A stretch of DNA of 64,000 nucleotides from DATARH01 sp035570495 (GTDB lineage Bacteria; Pseudomonadota; Alphaproteobacteria; ATCC43930; CGMCC-115725). The notes under the pieces were generated by a model, which was not told where the DNA came from, made no database searches, and saw only the letters and a list, made by a program, of their open reading frames with translations. Positions within the stretch are counted from its first letter, which is position 1; every line of letters begins with the position of its first letter. The position numbers and the translations under genes are program-made. Positions 8,249 through 16,564 of the stretch are shown here, one piece after another. The stretch lies in contig DATMLO010000149.1 in the NCBI GenBank assembly GCA_035570495.1, forward strand, positions 23,622 through 87,621. The letters run 5' to 3'.

Positions 8249-9406
8249 ATGACCGCACAGATTGACAAGACGCTGCGCGAGGCCGTCGATGCCGGCACGA
8301 TGCCCGGTGTTGTCGCGATGGCGGCAACCGCGGACGGGCCCCTCTATGAGGGCGCCTTTGGCGTTCGCCGATTAGGCGCGAGCGCCCCGATGACGCGCGA
8401 CACGGTGTTCCGTATCGCCTCGATGACCAAGGCCCTCACCTGCGTTGCGGCGATGCAGCTCGTCGAACAGGGAAAGCTCTCGCTCGATGGTCCGCTGCCA
8501 GCGATCGACCCGGGGCTGTCCCAGCCGCAGGTGCTGACCGGCTTCGACGCCGCCGGTCGACCGCAGCTCCGTCCGGCGACGCGGCCGATCACCTTGAAGC
8601 ATCTGATGACCCATACCGCCGGCTTTTGCTACACGCAGTGGAATAAAGGCCTGCTGCGTTACGTGAGCGAAAGCGGCATGCCGCTGATGGCGACGGGCAA
8701 GTTCGCGGCGATGCGTCAGCCGCTGATGTTCGACCCTGGCGAGCGCTGGGAGTACGGCATCAACATCGACTGGATCGGCCGCCTCGTCGAGGAGGCTAGC
8801 GGGCAAAAGCTCGACGCCTATTTCGCCGAGCACGTCACCGGCCCGCTCGGCATGAAAGACACCGGCTTCGAGGTCTCGGACGAGCAGCGCGCGCGCCAGG
8901 CGGCCGTCCATCAGCGTCATCCTGACGGCCGGCTGGAAGCACAGCCTTTCGAGCAGCCCGTCGCGCGCGAGTTTCTCGCCGGCGGTGGCGGTCTGTATTC
9001 CACCGCAGGCGATTACCTCAAATTTCTTCAAGCGCTGCTGCAAGGCGGCCAAGGCATCCTGAAGCCGGAAACCGTAGCGCTGATGGGCGAAAACCATATC
9101 GGGTCGCTGCCGGCCGGCGTGCTCAAGACGGCAAATCCGCCGCTCACCAACGATGTCGATTTCTTCCCCGGCCAGCGTGTGCGCTGGGGGCTTGCCTATA
9201 TGCTAACGCTCGATCCTGGCCCCAACGGCCGCAGCCCGGGCAGCGTCACCTGGGCCGGGATTTTCAACACCTATTACTGGCTCGACCCGGTGAAGCGGCT
9301 CGCCGGGGTGATCATGACGCAAGTCCTGCCCTTCGCCGACCAGCCGACTCTCGACGCCTACGGCGCGTTCGAGCGGGGCGTTTACGCCGAAATGGGCAAG
9401 GATTGA
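8249..9406 (+). CDS. Serine hydrolase, class C beta-lactamase/EstB family
   Basis: A 385-residue protein of the beta-lactamase/penicillin-binding-protein fold. The nucleophile motif SxxK is seen as 'SMTK' in 'FRIASMTKALTCVA', the second motif Tyr-x-Asn as 'YGIN', and 'HLMTHTAGFCY' is typical of the EstB/AmpC-like esterase branch. No signal peptide is visible, which argues for a cytoplasmic esterase rather than a periplasmic beta-lactamase. ATG 8249 begins 5 bases after the aminotransferase stop, indicating co-transcription. The substrate is unknown. Confidence 0.88.
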   Translation: MTAQIDKTLREAVDAGTMPGVVAMAATADGPLYEGAFGVRRLGASAPMTRDTVFRIASMTKALTCVAAMQLVEQGKLSLDGPLPAIDPGLSQPQVLTGFDAAGRPQLRPATRPITLKHLMTHTAGFCYTQWNKGLLRYVSESGMPLMATGKFAAMRQPLMFDPGERWEYGINIDWIGRLVEEASGQKLDAYFAEHVTGPLGMKDTGFEVSDEQRARQAAVHQRHPDGRLEAQPFEQPVAREFLAGGGGLYSTAGDYLKFLQALLQGGQGILKPETVALMGENHIGSLPAGVLKTANPPLTNDVDFFPGQRVRWGLAYMLTLDPGPNGRSPGSVTWAGIFNTYYWLDPVKRLAGVIMTQVLPFADQPTLDAYGAFERGVYAEMGKD

Positions 9407-9411
9407 GCCAA

Positions 9412-10047
9412 GTGGGTTTGTCATTGTTGTCGCGCTTTATTGGGCTTGCCGGCGCCATCGCGCTGGCGGCTTGCGTCCAGAACGGCGAGAGCTTCTCATC
9501 CGGGCCGCCGTCCGATTTCATCGTGGTCAGCGATTTTGTCGTGCCGCAGGGCGCCGTGCGCCTCGATCCGTCATTCGGCTTCTCGCTTTATCGCGGTGAG
9601 CCGGGTGTTCCGGCGGAGCGTCGCGCCGCTTCGATCGGCCGGGCGGTCGGGTTTCTCGTCACCGATACGATCGTCGATCGGCTGCGTGCGCTCGGCTATG
9701 ACGCGGTCAGCACGAGCAACCCGAGCCCAACCGGCTCGGGTCATCGGGCGCTGATCATCAGCGGCACGTTCCGCACCATCGACGAGGGGGAGCGCCGCCA
9801 TCCGCTCGAGGCGCGCAGCGCGGTCGTCGCCAACGTCGCGATCAAGGCGGAGCTGCCGAGCGGCGCGGTGCAACCGGTGCAGAGCTTCGCCGTCGACTCG
9901 CACACCGTGCCGCAAGCGCGGGCCGATAACGGCGCGACAAAGCGCGAGACCGGGGTGGATGCCGACGCCACCAATGTCGGCGTCGAGATCGCCCGGGTGG
10001 TCGGCGAAGTCGCCCGCCGCAACAACTGGGTGCCCGCGAAACGATAG
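9412..10047 (+). CDS. DUF4410-like lipoprotein
   Basis: About 211 residues beginning 'LSLLSRFIGLAGAIALAAC', a type II signal peptide with lipobox LAAC, so an inner- or outer-membrane lipoprotein facing the periplasm. The mature part ('GRAVGFLVTDTIVDRLRALG', 'ALIISGTFRTIDEGERR', 'VVGEVARRNNWVP') matches DUF4410-type proteins, for which no function is established. GTG 9412 is preferred because AAGGA lies about 9 bases upstream; TTG 9403 in the same frame is an alternative. It follows the beta-lactamase-like gene almost without gap, so they probably form one operon. Confidence 0.75.
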   Translation: MGLSLLSRFIGLAGAIALAACVQNGESFSSGPPSDFIVVSDFVVPQGAVRLDPSFGFSLYRGEPGVPAERRAASIGRAVGFLVTDTIVDRLRALGYDAVSTSNPSPTGSGHRALIISGTFRTIDEGERRHPLEARSAVVANVAIKAELPSGAVQPVQSFAVDSHTVPQARADNGATKRETGVDADATNVGVEIARVVGEVARRNNWVPAKR

Positions 10048-10091
10048 TTATCTAGAATATCATCCCGGTATCATTGAACGGACCGGGATAC

Positions 10092-10961
10092 ATGTCGGCC
10101 AGCGCTGCCCCCGACGAGCTAAGCTGCATCGCGATTCGCAATCGTGCCCATCAACTTTGGGAGCGGGATGGCCAACCGATAGGAAAAGACCTAGAACACT
10201 GGCTACGCGCCAAAGAAGAACACCTATATTTTATAACTATCGGCCTTGGAAACGAACCCACGAAGGAGCAACTAGAATCTGCATTGGCTCGAGTTTATAA
10301 ATTACGAGATTTTGAGATTGAACATTACTGGAAGCGAGCGACGTATTTCTGGGCCTTCCAGGTAGCTATTTTTGCAGCATTCGGCCTCCTGTTGCGTACG
10401 GCAGAAACGCACATGGGGGACATCATTGCAGTTCCTTTGGCAGCACTCGGCATCTTAACCGCCGTAGCAAATGCTCTTTCCGCTCGCGACTCTAGGTTTT
10501 GGCAGAAAAACTGGGAAAGCCACATTGATATGCTCGAAGATCTTACCGAAGGACGGTTATATAAGACAATTTGGTTGGCGAAAGGCAAAATTAGCTTCTC
10601 CGTTTCACGACTCAACGAACGTCTCAGTGATTATTTTACAATATTCTGGATTTTGATATTCATATATATATGTTGGAGATTTTTAGGGTCTCCAACTACA
10701 CTTTATTTGCTTGAAGAAAAATTAGATCGTCACTTTTACTATATCGTCTTCATTACTGTGTTGACCCTAATAGGTGGGGGTTTGTTACGAGGCCAAACGA
10801 GTGATTTCTACGGCGCGACCCCTAATCACGACGGCTCCCACGGAACTCAAATCATCGGGATGCGTCGATGGGCCAAGTTCCGGTTACGCAAACGCATAGT
10901 ATCTAAGGGCGCACCGCCATTCATTCGCCGCTATTTACCAACCGAAATCGATCGCAAATAG
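10092..10961 (+). CDS. DUF2934 / RipA-like membrane protein, AT-rich
   Basis: About 289 residues. Residues roughly 13-44 ('IRNRAHQLWERDGQPIG', then DLEHWLRA) form a DUF2934 segment. The rest has four membrane helices, e.g. 'FWAFQVAIFAAFGLLL' and 'FTIFWILIFIYICW', separated by a cytoplasmic part with 'DSRFWQKNWESHIDMLED', which resembles the RipA family of octameric membrane proteins (named for Francisella RipA, needed for growth at altered pH). The C-terminus is basic. Base composition is far more AT-rich than any neighbour and rare-in-window codons such as ATA and TTA are frequent, indicating recent acquisition. ATG 10092 is chosen; TTG 10074 is possible. No partner gene is adjacent. Confidence 0.7.
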   Translation: MSASAAPDELSCIAIRNRAHQLWERDGQPIGKDLEHWLRAKEEHLYFITIGLGNEPTKEQLESALARVYKLRDFEIEHYWKRATYFWAFQVAIFAAFGLLLRTAETHMGDIIAVPLAALGILTAVANALSARDSRFWQKNWESHIDMLEDLTEGRLYKTIWLAKGKISFSVSRLNERLSDYFTIFWILIFIYICWRFLGSPTTLYLLEEKLDRHFYYIVFITVLTLIGGGLLRGQTSDFYGATPNHDGSHGTQIIGMRRWAKFRLRKRIVSKGAPPFIRRYLPTEIDRK

Positions 10962-10970
10962 CTACGAATC

Positions 10971-11864
10971 TTATAGCCCCGGCACGATGCCCTTGGGCAG
11001 CCCGGCGCAGTAGCGCGCGATCTCGCCCGGTGTGGTGATCCACAGCGCGTCCTTGTGCTCCATGATGTGCTTAAGCGCCCGGCGCAGCGCGCGCAGCCGG
11101 AACGGCTGGCCGATGATGAACGGGTGCAGCGCCACCGAATAGACCAGCGGGTATTTCTTCGACTGATCGAGCATCTCGTCGAACTGATCGATCAGCATTT
11201 CCTCGAACATCCGGCCGGTGTGCTGGCGGAACACGAGGCTGGGCGAGTCGTTAAGCTCGATCGGGTACGGCACCGAGAGGATCGGCCCCGAACGCGTCGT
11301 CATCCAGATCGGCTGGTCGTCGAGCGCCCAGTCCATGCAATAGAGGTAGCCGGCCTCCTTCAGCAGGTCGAGCGTCACCCCGGTCTGCGCCAGATAGGGA
11401 CCGAGCCAGCCGTCCGGCCGCTTACCCGAGAGCCGTGTCACCACCTCGGTGCACTCGGCGATGAGCCGGGCCTCGTCTTCCTCCCACAGCACGTCCTGGC
11501 GCTCGGAGTTGGTGCGGCCATGCCCGACATATTCGTCGCCGCGCGCGTTCATGCGCTCGACGATCGCCGGGCATTCTTCCAGCACCGCCGAGTTGACGTT
11601 ATGCGCGCCGGGCAGGCCGAATTCGTCGAGCAGGTCGAAATAATACCAAAGCCCGACCCGGTTACCGTAATCGCGCCAGGCGTAGTTGCGTTGGTTCTGG
11701 TCAGAAGGCGCGCCTGTGGAGTCGCTGCCGAGCCCGGCGCGAAACGCGAAGAACTCGATGTTGTTGCAGAAGAACACCGCGAGCCGCTTGCCTTCCGGCC
11801 AGTCATAGACCGGGCGCTTGTGGATCGGCACGTAATCGTAGCGGCCGTGGCGGGGGAGCTTCAT
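10971..11864 (-). CDS. Polysaccharide deacetylase family protein (PuuE-like)
   Basis: A 297-residue NodB-fold protein. 'YYFDLLDEFGLPGAHNVNSA', 'YVGHGRTNSERQ', 'GWLGPYLAQT', and 'LYCMDWALDDQPIWM' match the branch that includes the cofactor-independent allantoinase PuuE and related ureide or chitooligosaccharide deacetylases. It would hydrolyse an amide bond in the cytoplasm, as no signal peptide is present. With hydantoinase and carbamoylase genes elsewhere in the window, a role in cyclic-ureide nitrogen use is plausible but not shown. It converges on the AT-rich RipA-like gene with a 9-base gap. Confidence 0.85.
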   Translation of the reverse strand: MKLPRHGRYDYVPIHKRPVYDWPEGKRLAVFFCNNIEFFAFRAGLGSDSTGAPSDQNQRNYAWRDYGNRVGLWYYFDLLDEFGLPGAHNVNSAVLEECPAIVERMNARGDEYVGHGRTNSERQDVLWEEDEARLIAECTEVVTRLSGKRPDGWLGPYLAQTGVTLDLLKEAGYLYCMDWALDDQPIWMTTRSGPILSVPYPIELNDSPSLVFRQHTGRMFEEMLIDQFDEMLDQSKKYPLVYSVALHPFIIGQPFRLRALRRALKHIMEHKDALWITTPGEIARYCAGLPKGIVPGL

Positions 11865-11938
11865 CTCGCAAAATCTCCGGTTACGGCGCGCTCGCGCCGG
11901 AAATCAAACTGATACGGCGATATTCGAGGACAAACGCC

Positions 11939-12847
11939 TCAATATCGCCCACCAGTGCCCGAAGGCGACTGATAACCGCCGCCTGGCCTACCGCCATATC
12001 CGCCGCCTGGGTTGGGCGAATAGCCGCCCCCATAAGGCGGCTGATAGCCGCCGTTTGGCGCCGAGTTGTAGCCGCCCGCCGGGGGCGTGTAATAGCCGCC
12101 GCCTTGACCTGGATTATAGCCGCCCGGTGATTCCGGCGCCGGGTTGGGCGCCGGTGTGTCGGGGTTGGCCGGCTCGTCGGACTGCGGCGCCGCGCGACGC
12201 TGAGGCGGTTTTGGTGCGGTAGCCTGCGGGAGATCGGTGCGCGCAATCAGAGCGTTGAATTCCGCCTTGCGCCATACGCGTGGCGCAGTCGGATCCTGGC
12301 CAGACGCCGCGCTCGCACCGGATCCCGCCGGAATTATCACTTCGGCACCGGTACCGGCGCTCTTTAAACCGACGGTCCCAGACAGCACACCGACGACCAT
12401 CTGGCCCGGTTGCGCGTCGACAAACCAATCAGTGGAGCGTGCCCCGGCCGCGCCGACCGCGGTGCCGACTTCAAATGTTGCCGGCCGGTCGACTGGTGTG
12501 ACTACCGCGCGCAACAGGCCTTGCGTCAGCGACAGCGTGGCCTCATGGCGCTTTCCGTCGGCGTCGATTGAATACGCGGCGATCGTGAGCTGGCTGCCGG
12601 AGGCAACCGACACGATCGAGCCGTCACTCATCCGCAGCTTCACCTTCGCATTGGCAGGAACGTCGATCGTATCGGCAACGTGCACCTCGCCGCCCATTTT
12701 GAGCGGTATCCGCTTGCCGTCTGCTTCGACAAAGCAGTCGCCCGCTATGCCCACGACCGTACCGGCCAAATCAGCCGCCCGGACGGTGCCAAGGCAAAGC
12801 AGAACGAGAACGAGAACGAGAAAGGTTCTTGCAAGGACCAAAGGCAT
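11939..12847 (-). CDS. FecR domain protein with Gly/Pro/Tyr-rich tail
   Basis: About 302 residues: signal peptide ('TFLVLVLVLLCLGTVRA', cleavage near AAD), then a FecR-like domain ('VHVADTIDVPANAKVKLRMS', 'GSIVSVASGSQLTIAAYS', 'VGAAGARSTDWFVDAQPG', 'VVGVLSGTVGL'), then from about residue 215 a proline-rich linker and a C-terminal low-complexity run of repeated GGGY/GGYN/GGYQ units ending in GGRY. It lacks the FecR cytoplasmic N-terminal region and membrane helix, so it is a periplasmic or surface FecR-domain protein rather than an anti-sigma factor; no sigma gene is adjacent. ATG 12847 is chosen since it begins the signal peptide. Confidence 0.85.
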   Translation of the reverse strand: MPLVLARTFLVLVLVLLCLGTVRAADLAGTVVGIAGDCFVEADGKRIPLKMGGEVHVADTIDVPANAKVKLRMSDGSIVSVASGSQLTIAAYSIDADGKRHEATLSLTQGLLRAVVTPVDRPATFEVGTAVGAAGARSTDWFVDAQPGQMVVGVLSGTVGLKSAGTGAEVIIPAGSGASAASGQDPTAPRVWRKAEFNALIARTDLPQATAPKPPQRRAAPQSDEPANPDTPAPNPAPESPGGYNPGQGGGYYTPPAGGYNSAPNGGYQPPYGGGYSPNPGGGYGGRPGGGYQSPSGTGGRY

Positions 12848-12969
12848 GATTGATTTCGCCCGAATAAGGCCTCCAGATCTCGATCTCGGCGGGTCCACGC
12901 CGACGTCATTTGCCGCCGCGCCAGCGCCGATCCTTCAACCGGCGCGGCGCGGCGCGGCGGAAATTCGCG

Positions 12970-13773
12970 CTACCGCCCCTTAAACACCGGCCGGCGCTTT
13001 TCCATGAAGGCGGTGCGGCCTTCGGTATAGTCCTCGCTGGCGAAGCATTCGGCGACGACGCGCTTGCACAGCTCCATGTCGCGCTGCGACTCGTCCTTGA
13101 GCGCCTCGCGCACGATCTGTTTCGCCGCGCGCACCGTGAGCGGCGCATTGCCGGCGATCGTCTTCGCCATGGTCTCGACCGTGGTCTCCAGCTCGCCATC
13201 GGGCACGACCTGGTTGACGAGGCCCATGCGCAGCGCCTCGTCGGTGGTGAACTGGCGTGCGGTGAAGAAGACTTCGCGGGCATAGGCCGGGCCGACGATG
13301 TCGATCAGCTTCTTGATGCCGTCATAAGCGTAGCCGAGGCCGAGTTTCGCGGCGGGAATACCGAAACGCGAACCCTCGGCGGCGACGCGGATATCGCAGG
13401 CGAGCGCCGTCGCCATGCCGCCGCCGATGCAATAGCCGCGGATCATCGCGATCGTCGGCTTCAGCGTCTCCTGCAGCGCCAGCCGCGCGCTTTCCGACAC
13501 CCGGGAATATTCCGCCGCCGCTTCGGCCGTGGCCCGCTTCTCCTTGAACTCGGAGATGTCGGCGCCCGAGACAAACGCCTTGCCGCCCGCGCCTGACAGC
13601 ACGATCACGCGGATCTCGGGGTCGTGCTCAAAATCCTCCATGATCTGGCCGACCGCCTGCCACATATCGAGCGACACCGCGTTGTGACGCGCCGGGTTGT
13701 TGAAGATGATCCGGCCGATGGCGCCATCCTTCTCGAAGATCATCTTCGACGAGGCGAGAGGCTGGTCGAGCAT
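12970..13773 (-). CDS. Enoyl-CoA hydratase/isomerase
   Basis: A 267-residue crotonase-fold protein. The oxyanion-hole strands 'GKAFVSGADISEF' and 'IRGYCIGGGMATALACDIR' are present, and the Glu positions of a hydratase are partly replaced by 'AAKLGLGYAYDGIKKLIDI', so hydratase versus another crotonase activity is uncertain. It acts on an acyl-CoA in the cytoplasm. ATG at 13773 fits the family start; upstream in-frame sequence lacks homology. It stands alone on the minus strand, divergent from the gluconate-dehydrogenase-like pair, and may serve the acyl-CoA oxidation genes at 42-45 kb. Confidence 0.88.
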   Translation of the reverse strand: MLDQPLASSKMIFEKDGAIGRIIFNNPARHNAVSLDMWQAVGQIMEDFEHDPEIRVIVLSGAGGKAFVSGADISEFKEKRATAEAAAEYSRVSESARLALQETLKPTIAMIRGYCIGGGMATALACDIRVAAEGSRFGIPAAKLGLGYAYDGIKKLIDIVGPAYAREVFFTARQFTTDEALRMGLVNQVVPDGELETTVETMAKTIAGNAPLTVRAAKQIVREALKDESQRDMELCKRVVAECFASEDYTEGRTAFMEKRRPVFKGR

Positions 13774-13903
13774 GGTGGTTTGCGCTCCTGAGCTATGGGT
13801 CGGGCCGGAGTGTGGCAGATCGCGCGCCCGCGCGCATCCGCGCAATCGGCTTGGCTGGGCGGAGGCCTGCGCGCATCCGGCCATTGTGGTACATCGTTGA
13901 GCC

Positions 13904-14377
13904 ATGAGCGCGATCGACAATCCCCAAGTCGGGCTGACCCAAGCTGAGCTGCGGGATTTCCGCCGGCTCGCCGGCATCATGGTACCCGCCAGCGACGAGT
14001 ACCGCGTGCCGGGCGCGGATGATGAGGCGATCTTCGCGGACATCGTGGCGTCGCTCGGCCGCGATCGCGACGCTGTCCGCGCGGCGTTGGCGATGCTGCG
14101 CGAGATCACCCGCGACGACTTCGCCGGCCTGGACGACGCGAAAGCCGAGGCCGCGGCGATGACGTTGCTTGGTCGTGAAAGCCCGGTGATCGCCGCGCTC
14201 GGGCGCGCGGTGCTGCAATGCTATTACCGCGATGACCGGGTGTTCTCCGCGCTCGGCATCGAATTGCGGCCTCCCTATCCGAAAGGTCGGGAGCTCGCGC
14301 AGGGCGACTGGTCTCTGCTCGATGCGGTGCGCGACCGGTCGCGGATGTGGCGCGATGTCGACGGCCGAGCACGGTGA
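13904..14377 (+). CDS. Gluconate 2-dehydrogenase subunit 3-like protein
   Basis: A 157-residue protein with 'LTQAELRDFRRLAGIMVPAS' and 'LGRAVLQCYYRDDRVFSALG', the layout of the small gamma subunit (subunit 3 family) of membrane-bound FAD dehydrogenases. Its stop is followed one base later by the ATG of the GMC flavoprotein, so the two subunits are surely translated together. Family members usually carry a Tat signal; none is visible here. No cytochrome c subunit gene follows, so the electron acceptor is unknown. Confidence 0.8.
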   Translation: MSAIDNPQVGLTQAELRDFRRLAGIMVPASDEYRVPGADDEAIFADIVASLGRDRDAVRAALAMLREITRDDFAGLDDAKAEAAAMTLLGRESPVIAALGRAVLQCYYRDDRVFSALGIELRPPYPKGRELAQGDWSLLDAVRDRSRMWRDVDGRAR

Positions 14378-14378
14378 C

Positions 14379-16013
14379 ATGAGCGCGGATACCAGCCCGA
14401 ACGTCGCCCGGCCGACCAACGAGATCGTCGATGTGCTGATCATCGGTTCCGGCGCCTCCGGCGCCGCGGTGGCATGGAGCCTCGCGGAAACGCGAATGAA
14501 AATCCTTTGCCTCGAACAGGGCGACTGGATCAAGCCGGCCGATTTCCCGACCAACGGCCGCGACTGGGAAGCCCGCCGCTACGCCGATTTCGACATCAGC
14601 CCTAATCGCCGCGGGCGCGATACCGACTATCCGATCAACGACGACAATTCGATCATGAAGGTCGCCAACTTCAACGGGGTTGGCGGCGGCACCATCCTCT
14701 TCACCGCGCATTACCCGCGTCTGCACCCCTCCGACTTCCGCGTGCGGACGCTCGATGGCGTGGCCGATGACTGGCCGATCGATTACTGGACCCTCGAACC
14801 CTTTTTTACCGAGAACGACCGCATGACCGGCGTCGCCGGTCTGGCGGGTGATCCGAGCTATCCGTCGCACCAGCCGCCCATGCCGCCGGTGCCGCTGGGC
14901 AAAAGCGGCACACGCTACGCGCAGGCGATGAACAAGCTCGGCTGGCACTGGTGGCCATCCGACATCGCCATCGCCACGACCGAATATGACGGGCGCGGCA
15001 AGTGCATCAATCTCGGCCACTGCACGCCCGGCTGCGCGCAGGGCGCCAAGGCGAGCACGGACATCACCTATTGGCCGCACGCGATCCGCAACCGGGTCGA
15101 GCTGCGCACGCGCTGCCGGGTGCGCGAGATCACCATCAACGAACACGGTATGGCGTCGGGTGTCGTCTACTACGACCCGGACGGCGTCGAGCGGTTCCAG
15201 CCGGCGGAGCTCGTGATCCTCGCGGCGAACGGCATCGGCACGCCGCGTCTGCTTTTGAACTCCTCCTCGAACCGCTTTCCGGACGGCCTCGCCAATTCGT
15301 CGGATCTGGTCGGCAGGAACTTGATGCTGCACCCGTGGCCGCAAATCCTCGGCTATGTCGACGACGAGATGGACGGCGACCGCGGGCCTCAAACGGTCAT
15401 GTGGAGCAAGGAGTTCTACGAAACCGACCTGTCGCGAGGCTTTGTTCGCGGCTACACACTGCAGTTCGGACGTGGCACCGGGCCGGCAAGCGAGGCCATC
15501 GCCAGCATGACCGCCGGACGCCTGCCCTGGGGCGTGGATCATCACCGCGTCTACCGCACGCTGTTCTACCGCCGCTTGCTGGTCAACGTTGCCTGCGAAG
15601 ACCTTCCCGAGGAGCACAACCGCGTCACGCTCGATCCCATCCTGAAGGACGGTCACGGCATCCCGGCGCCAAAGATCGACTACACGATGAGCGAGAACAC
15701 CACGCGCATGATGGAGCACGGCATCGCCCGGGCCACGGAAATCCTGGAGGCCGCCGGAGCAAGCAACATCTCCTGCTCCCGGACCTTGCTCAACTCACCC
15801 GGCCACCTGCTCGGCACCGCGCGGATGGGGCTCGACCCGGAGCGCTCGGTGGTCAACGAATGGGGACGCTGTCACGACGTGAAAAACCTTTTCATCGTCG
15901 ACGGTAGCATCTGGGTCACCTCGGGCGGGGTGAACCCGACCTCGACGATCCAGGCGCTGGCGCTTTACATCGCCGACAACATCAAGAACCGGCTGGAAAC
16001 GCTGTTCGACTAG
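14379..16013 (+). CDS. GMC-family FAD-dependent oxidoreductase
   Basis: A 544-residue flavoprotein. FAD binding is shown by 'VLIIGSGASGAAVAWSLAE' near residue 20 and by 'FNGVGGGTILFTAHYPRL'; the C-terminal GMC block includes 'NSPGHLLGTARMG', 'LFIVDGSIWVTSGGVNPTST' with the His/Asn pair of the family partly altered. Cysteine-containing 'NLGHCTPGCAQGAKAS' is typical of gluconate/2-keto-gluconate dehydrogenase large subunits. Together with the preceding small subunit it should oxidise a sugar, sugar acid or alcohol and pass electrons to the respiratory chain; the substrate cannot be named from sequence. Confidence 0.9.
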   Translation: MSADTSPNVARPTNEIVDVLIIGSGASGAAVAWSLAETRMKILCLEQGDWIKPADFPTNGRDWEARRYADFDISPNRRGRDTDYPINDDNSIMKVANFNGVGGGTILFTAHYPRLHPSDFRVRTLDGVADDWPIDYWTLEPFFTENDRMTGVAGLAGDPSYPSHQPPMPPVPLGKSGTRYAQAMNKLGWHWWPSDIAIATTEYDGRGKCINLGHCTPGCAQGAKASTDITYWPHAIRNRVELRTRCRVREITINEHGMASGVVYYDPDGVERFQPAELVILAANGIGTPRLLLNSSSNRFPDGLANSSDLVGRNLMLHPWPQILGYVDDEMDGDRGPQTVMWSKEFYETDLSRGFVRGYTLQFGRGTGPASEAIASMTAGRLPWGVDHHRVYRTLFYRRLLVNVACEDLPEEHNRVTLDPILKDGHGIPAPKIDYTMSENTTRMMEHGIARATEILEAAGASNISCSRTLLNSPGHLLGTARMGLDPERSVVNEWGRCHDVKNLFIVDGSIWVTSGGVNPTSTIQALALYIADNIKNRLETLFD

Positions 16014-16084
16014 AGCCGTCAATCCGTCGCGCGGGCGAGCGCATCCGCGCAGTCGCTCATGGCTCGGCCAACGAAAACAGGGTC

Positions 16085-16539
16085 TTAGAGCGGCGACTCG
16101 CCAGCCATTTCCCAACCGTGGCGGTCGAGGAACGCGGCCAGCTCCTGTTCGCTCATGTTGGCGAATTTGCGGCCGGTGCGGCGCTGTTCTTCGATAAGCC
16201 CGCCGGCCTTGGCCGGGGTGTACAGAAACAGCACCAGCCCAGTCTCCGCGTCGGTGCTTTTCCAGCAATGCGGCACGCCGCGCGGCATAAACGCATAGGT
16301 GCCGGGACTACCCACCGTCACCGCGTCGCCGATCATGAACGTCACCTCGCCGCGCAGCACATAGCCTACCTCGTCACTGTCGCGGTGCAGTGACGGGTGC
16401 TTTTGGTGCCCGGCGGCACGATTTCCTCGAATATCATGATGCTGTCGCCGGTCGCGCTGCCGAAGAGCTTGGGGATGATCGTCCGCTCCGTCGGGTTCGG
16501 CTCCTTGTCTGGCAGGACGACAATGCCTTGTGCCGCCAT
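16085..16539 (-). pseudogene. Cupin-domain protein, apparently frameshifted
   Basis: From ATG 16539 the frame encodes 'LFGSATGDSIMIFEEIVPPG' and then stops early. One base further on, the other frame continues as 'LHRDSDEVGYVLRGEVTFMI' and 'YAFMPRGVPHCWKSTDAETG', the standard cupin barrel with its metal-binding His/Glu set. The two parts join if one base is restored in the GGG run at 16395-16397. The combined protein would be about 150 residues. It lies 25 bases upstream of the MFS gene on the same strand. The break may be a sequencing error in a homopolymer or a real mutation. Confidence 0.7.
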
Positions 16540-16564
16540 CGCTCGCTCCTCCGTAGCCGTACGC

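Noticed and set aside
11939..12240. Tandem DNA repeat or CRISPR-like array at the end of the FecR gene
   Set aside because: The repeats are short, uneven and coding (GGGY units); there are no constant repeats with unique spacers.
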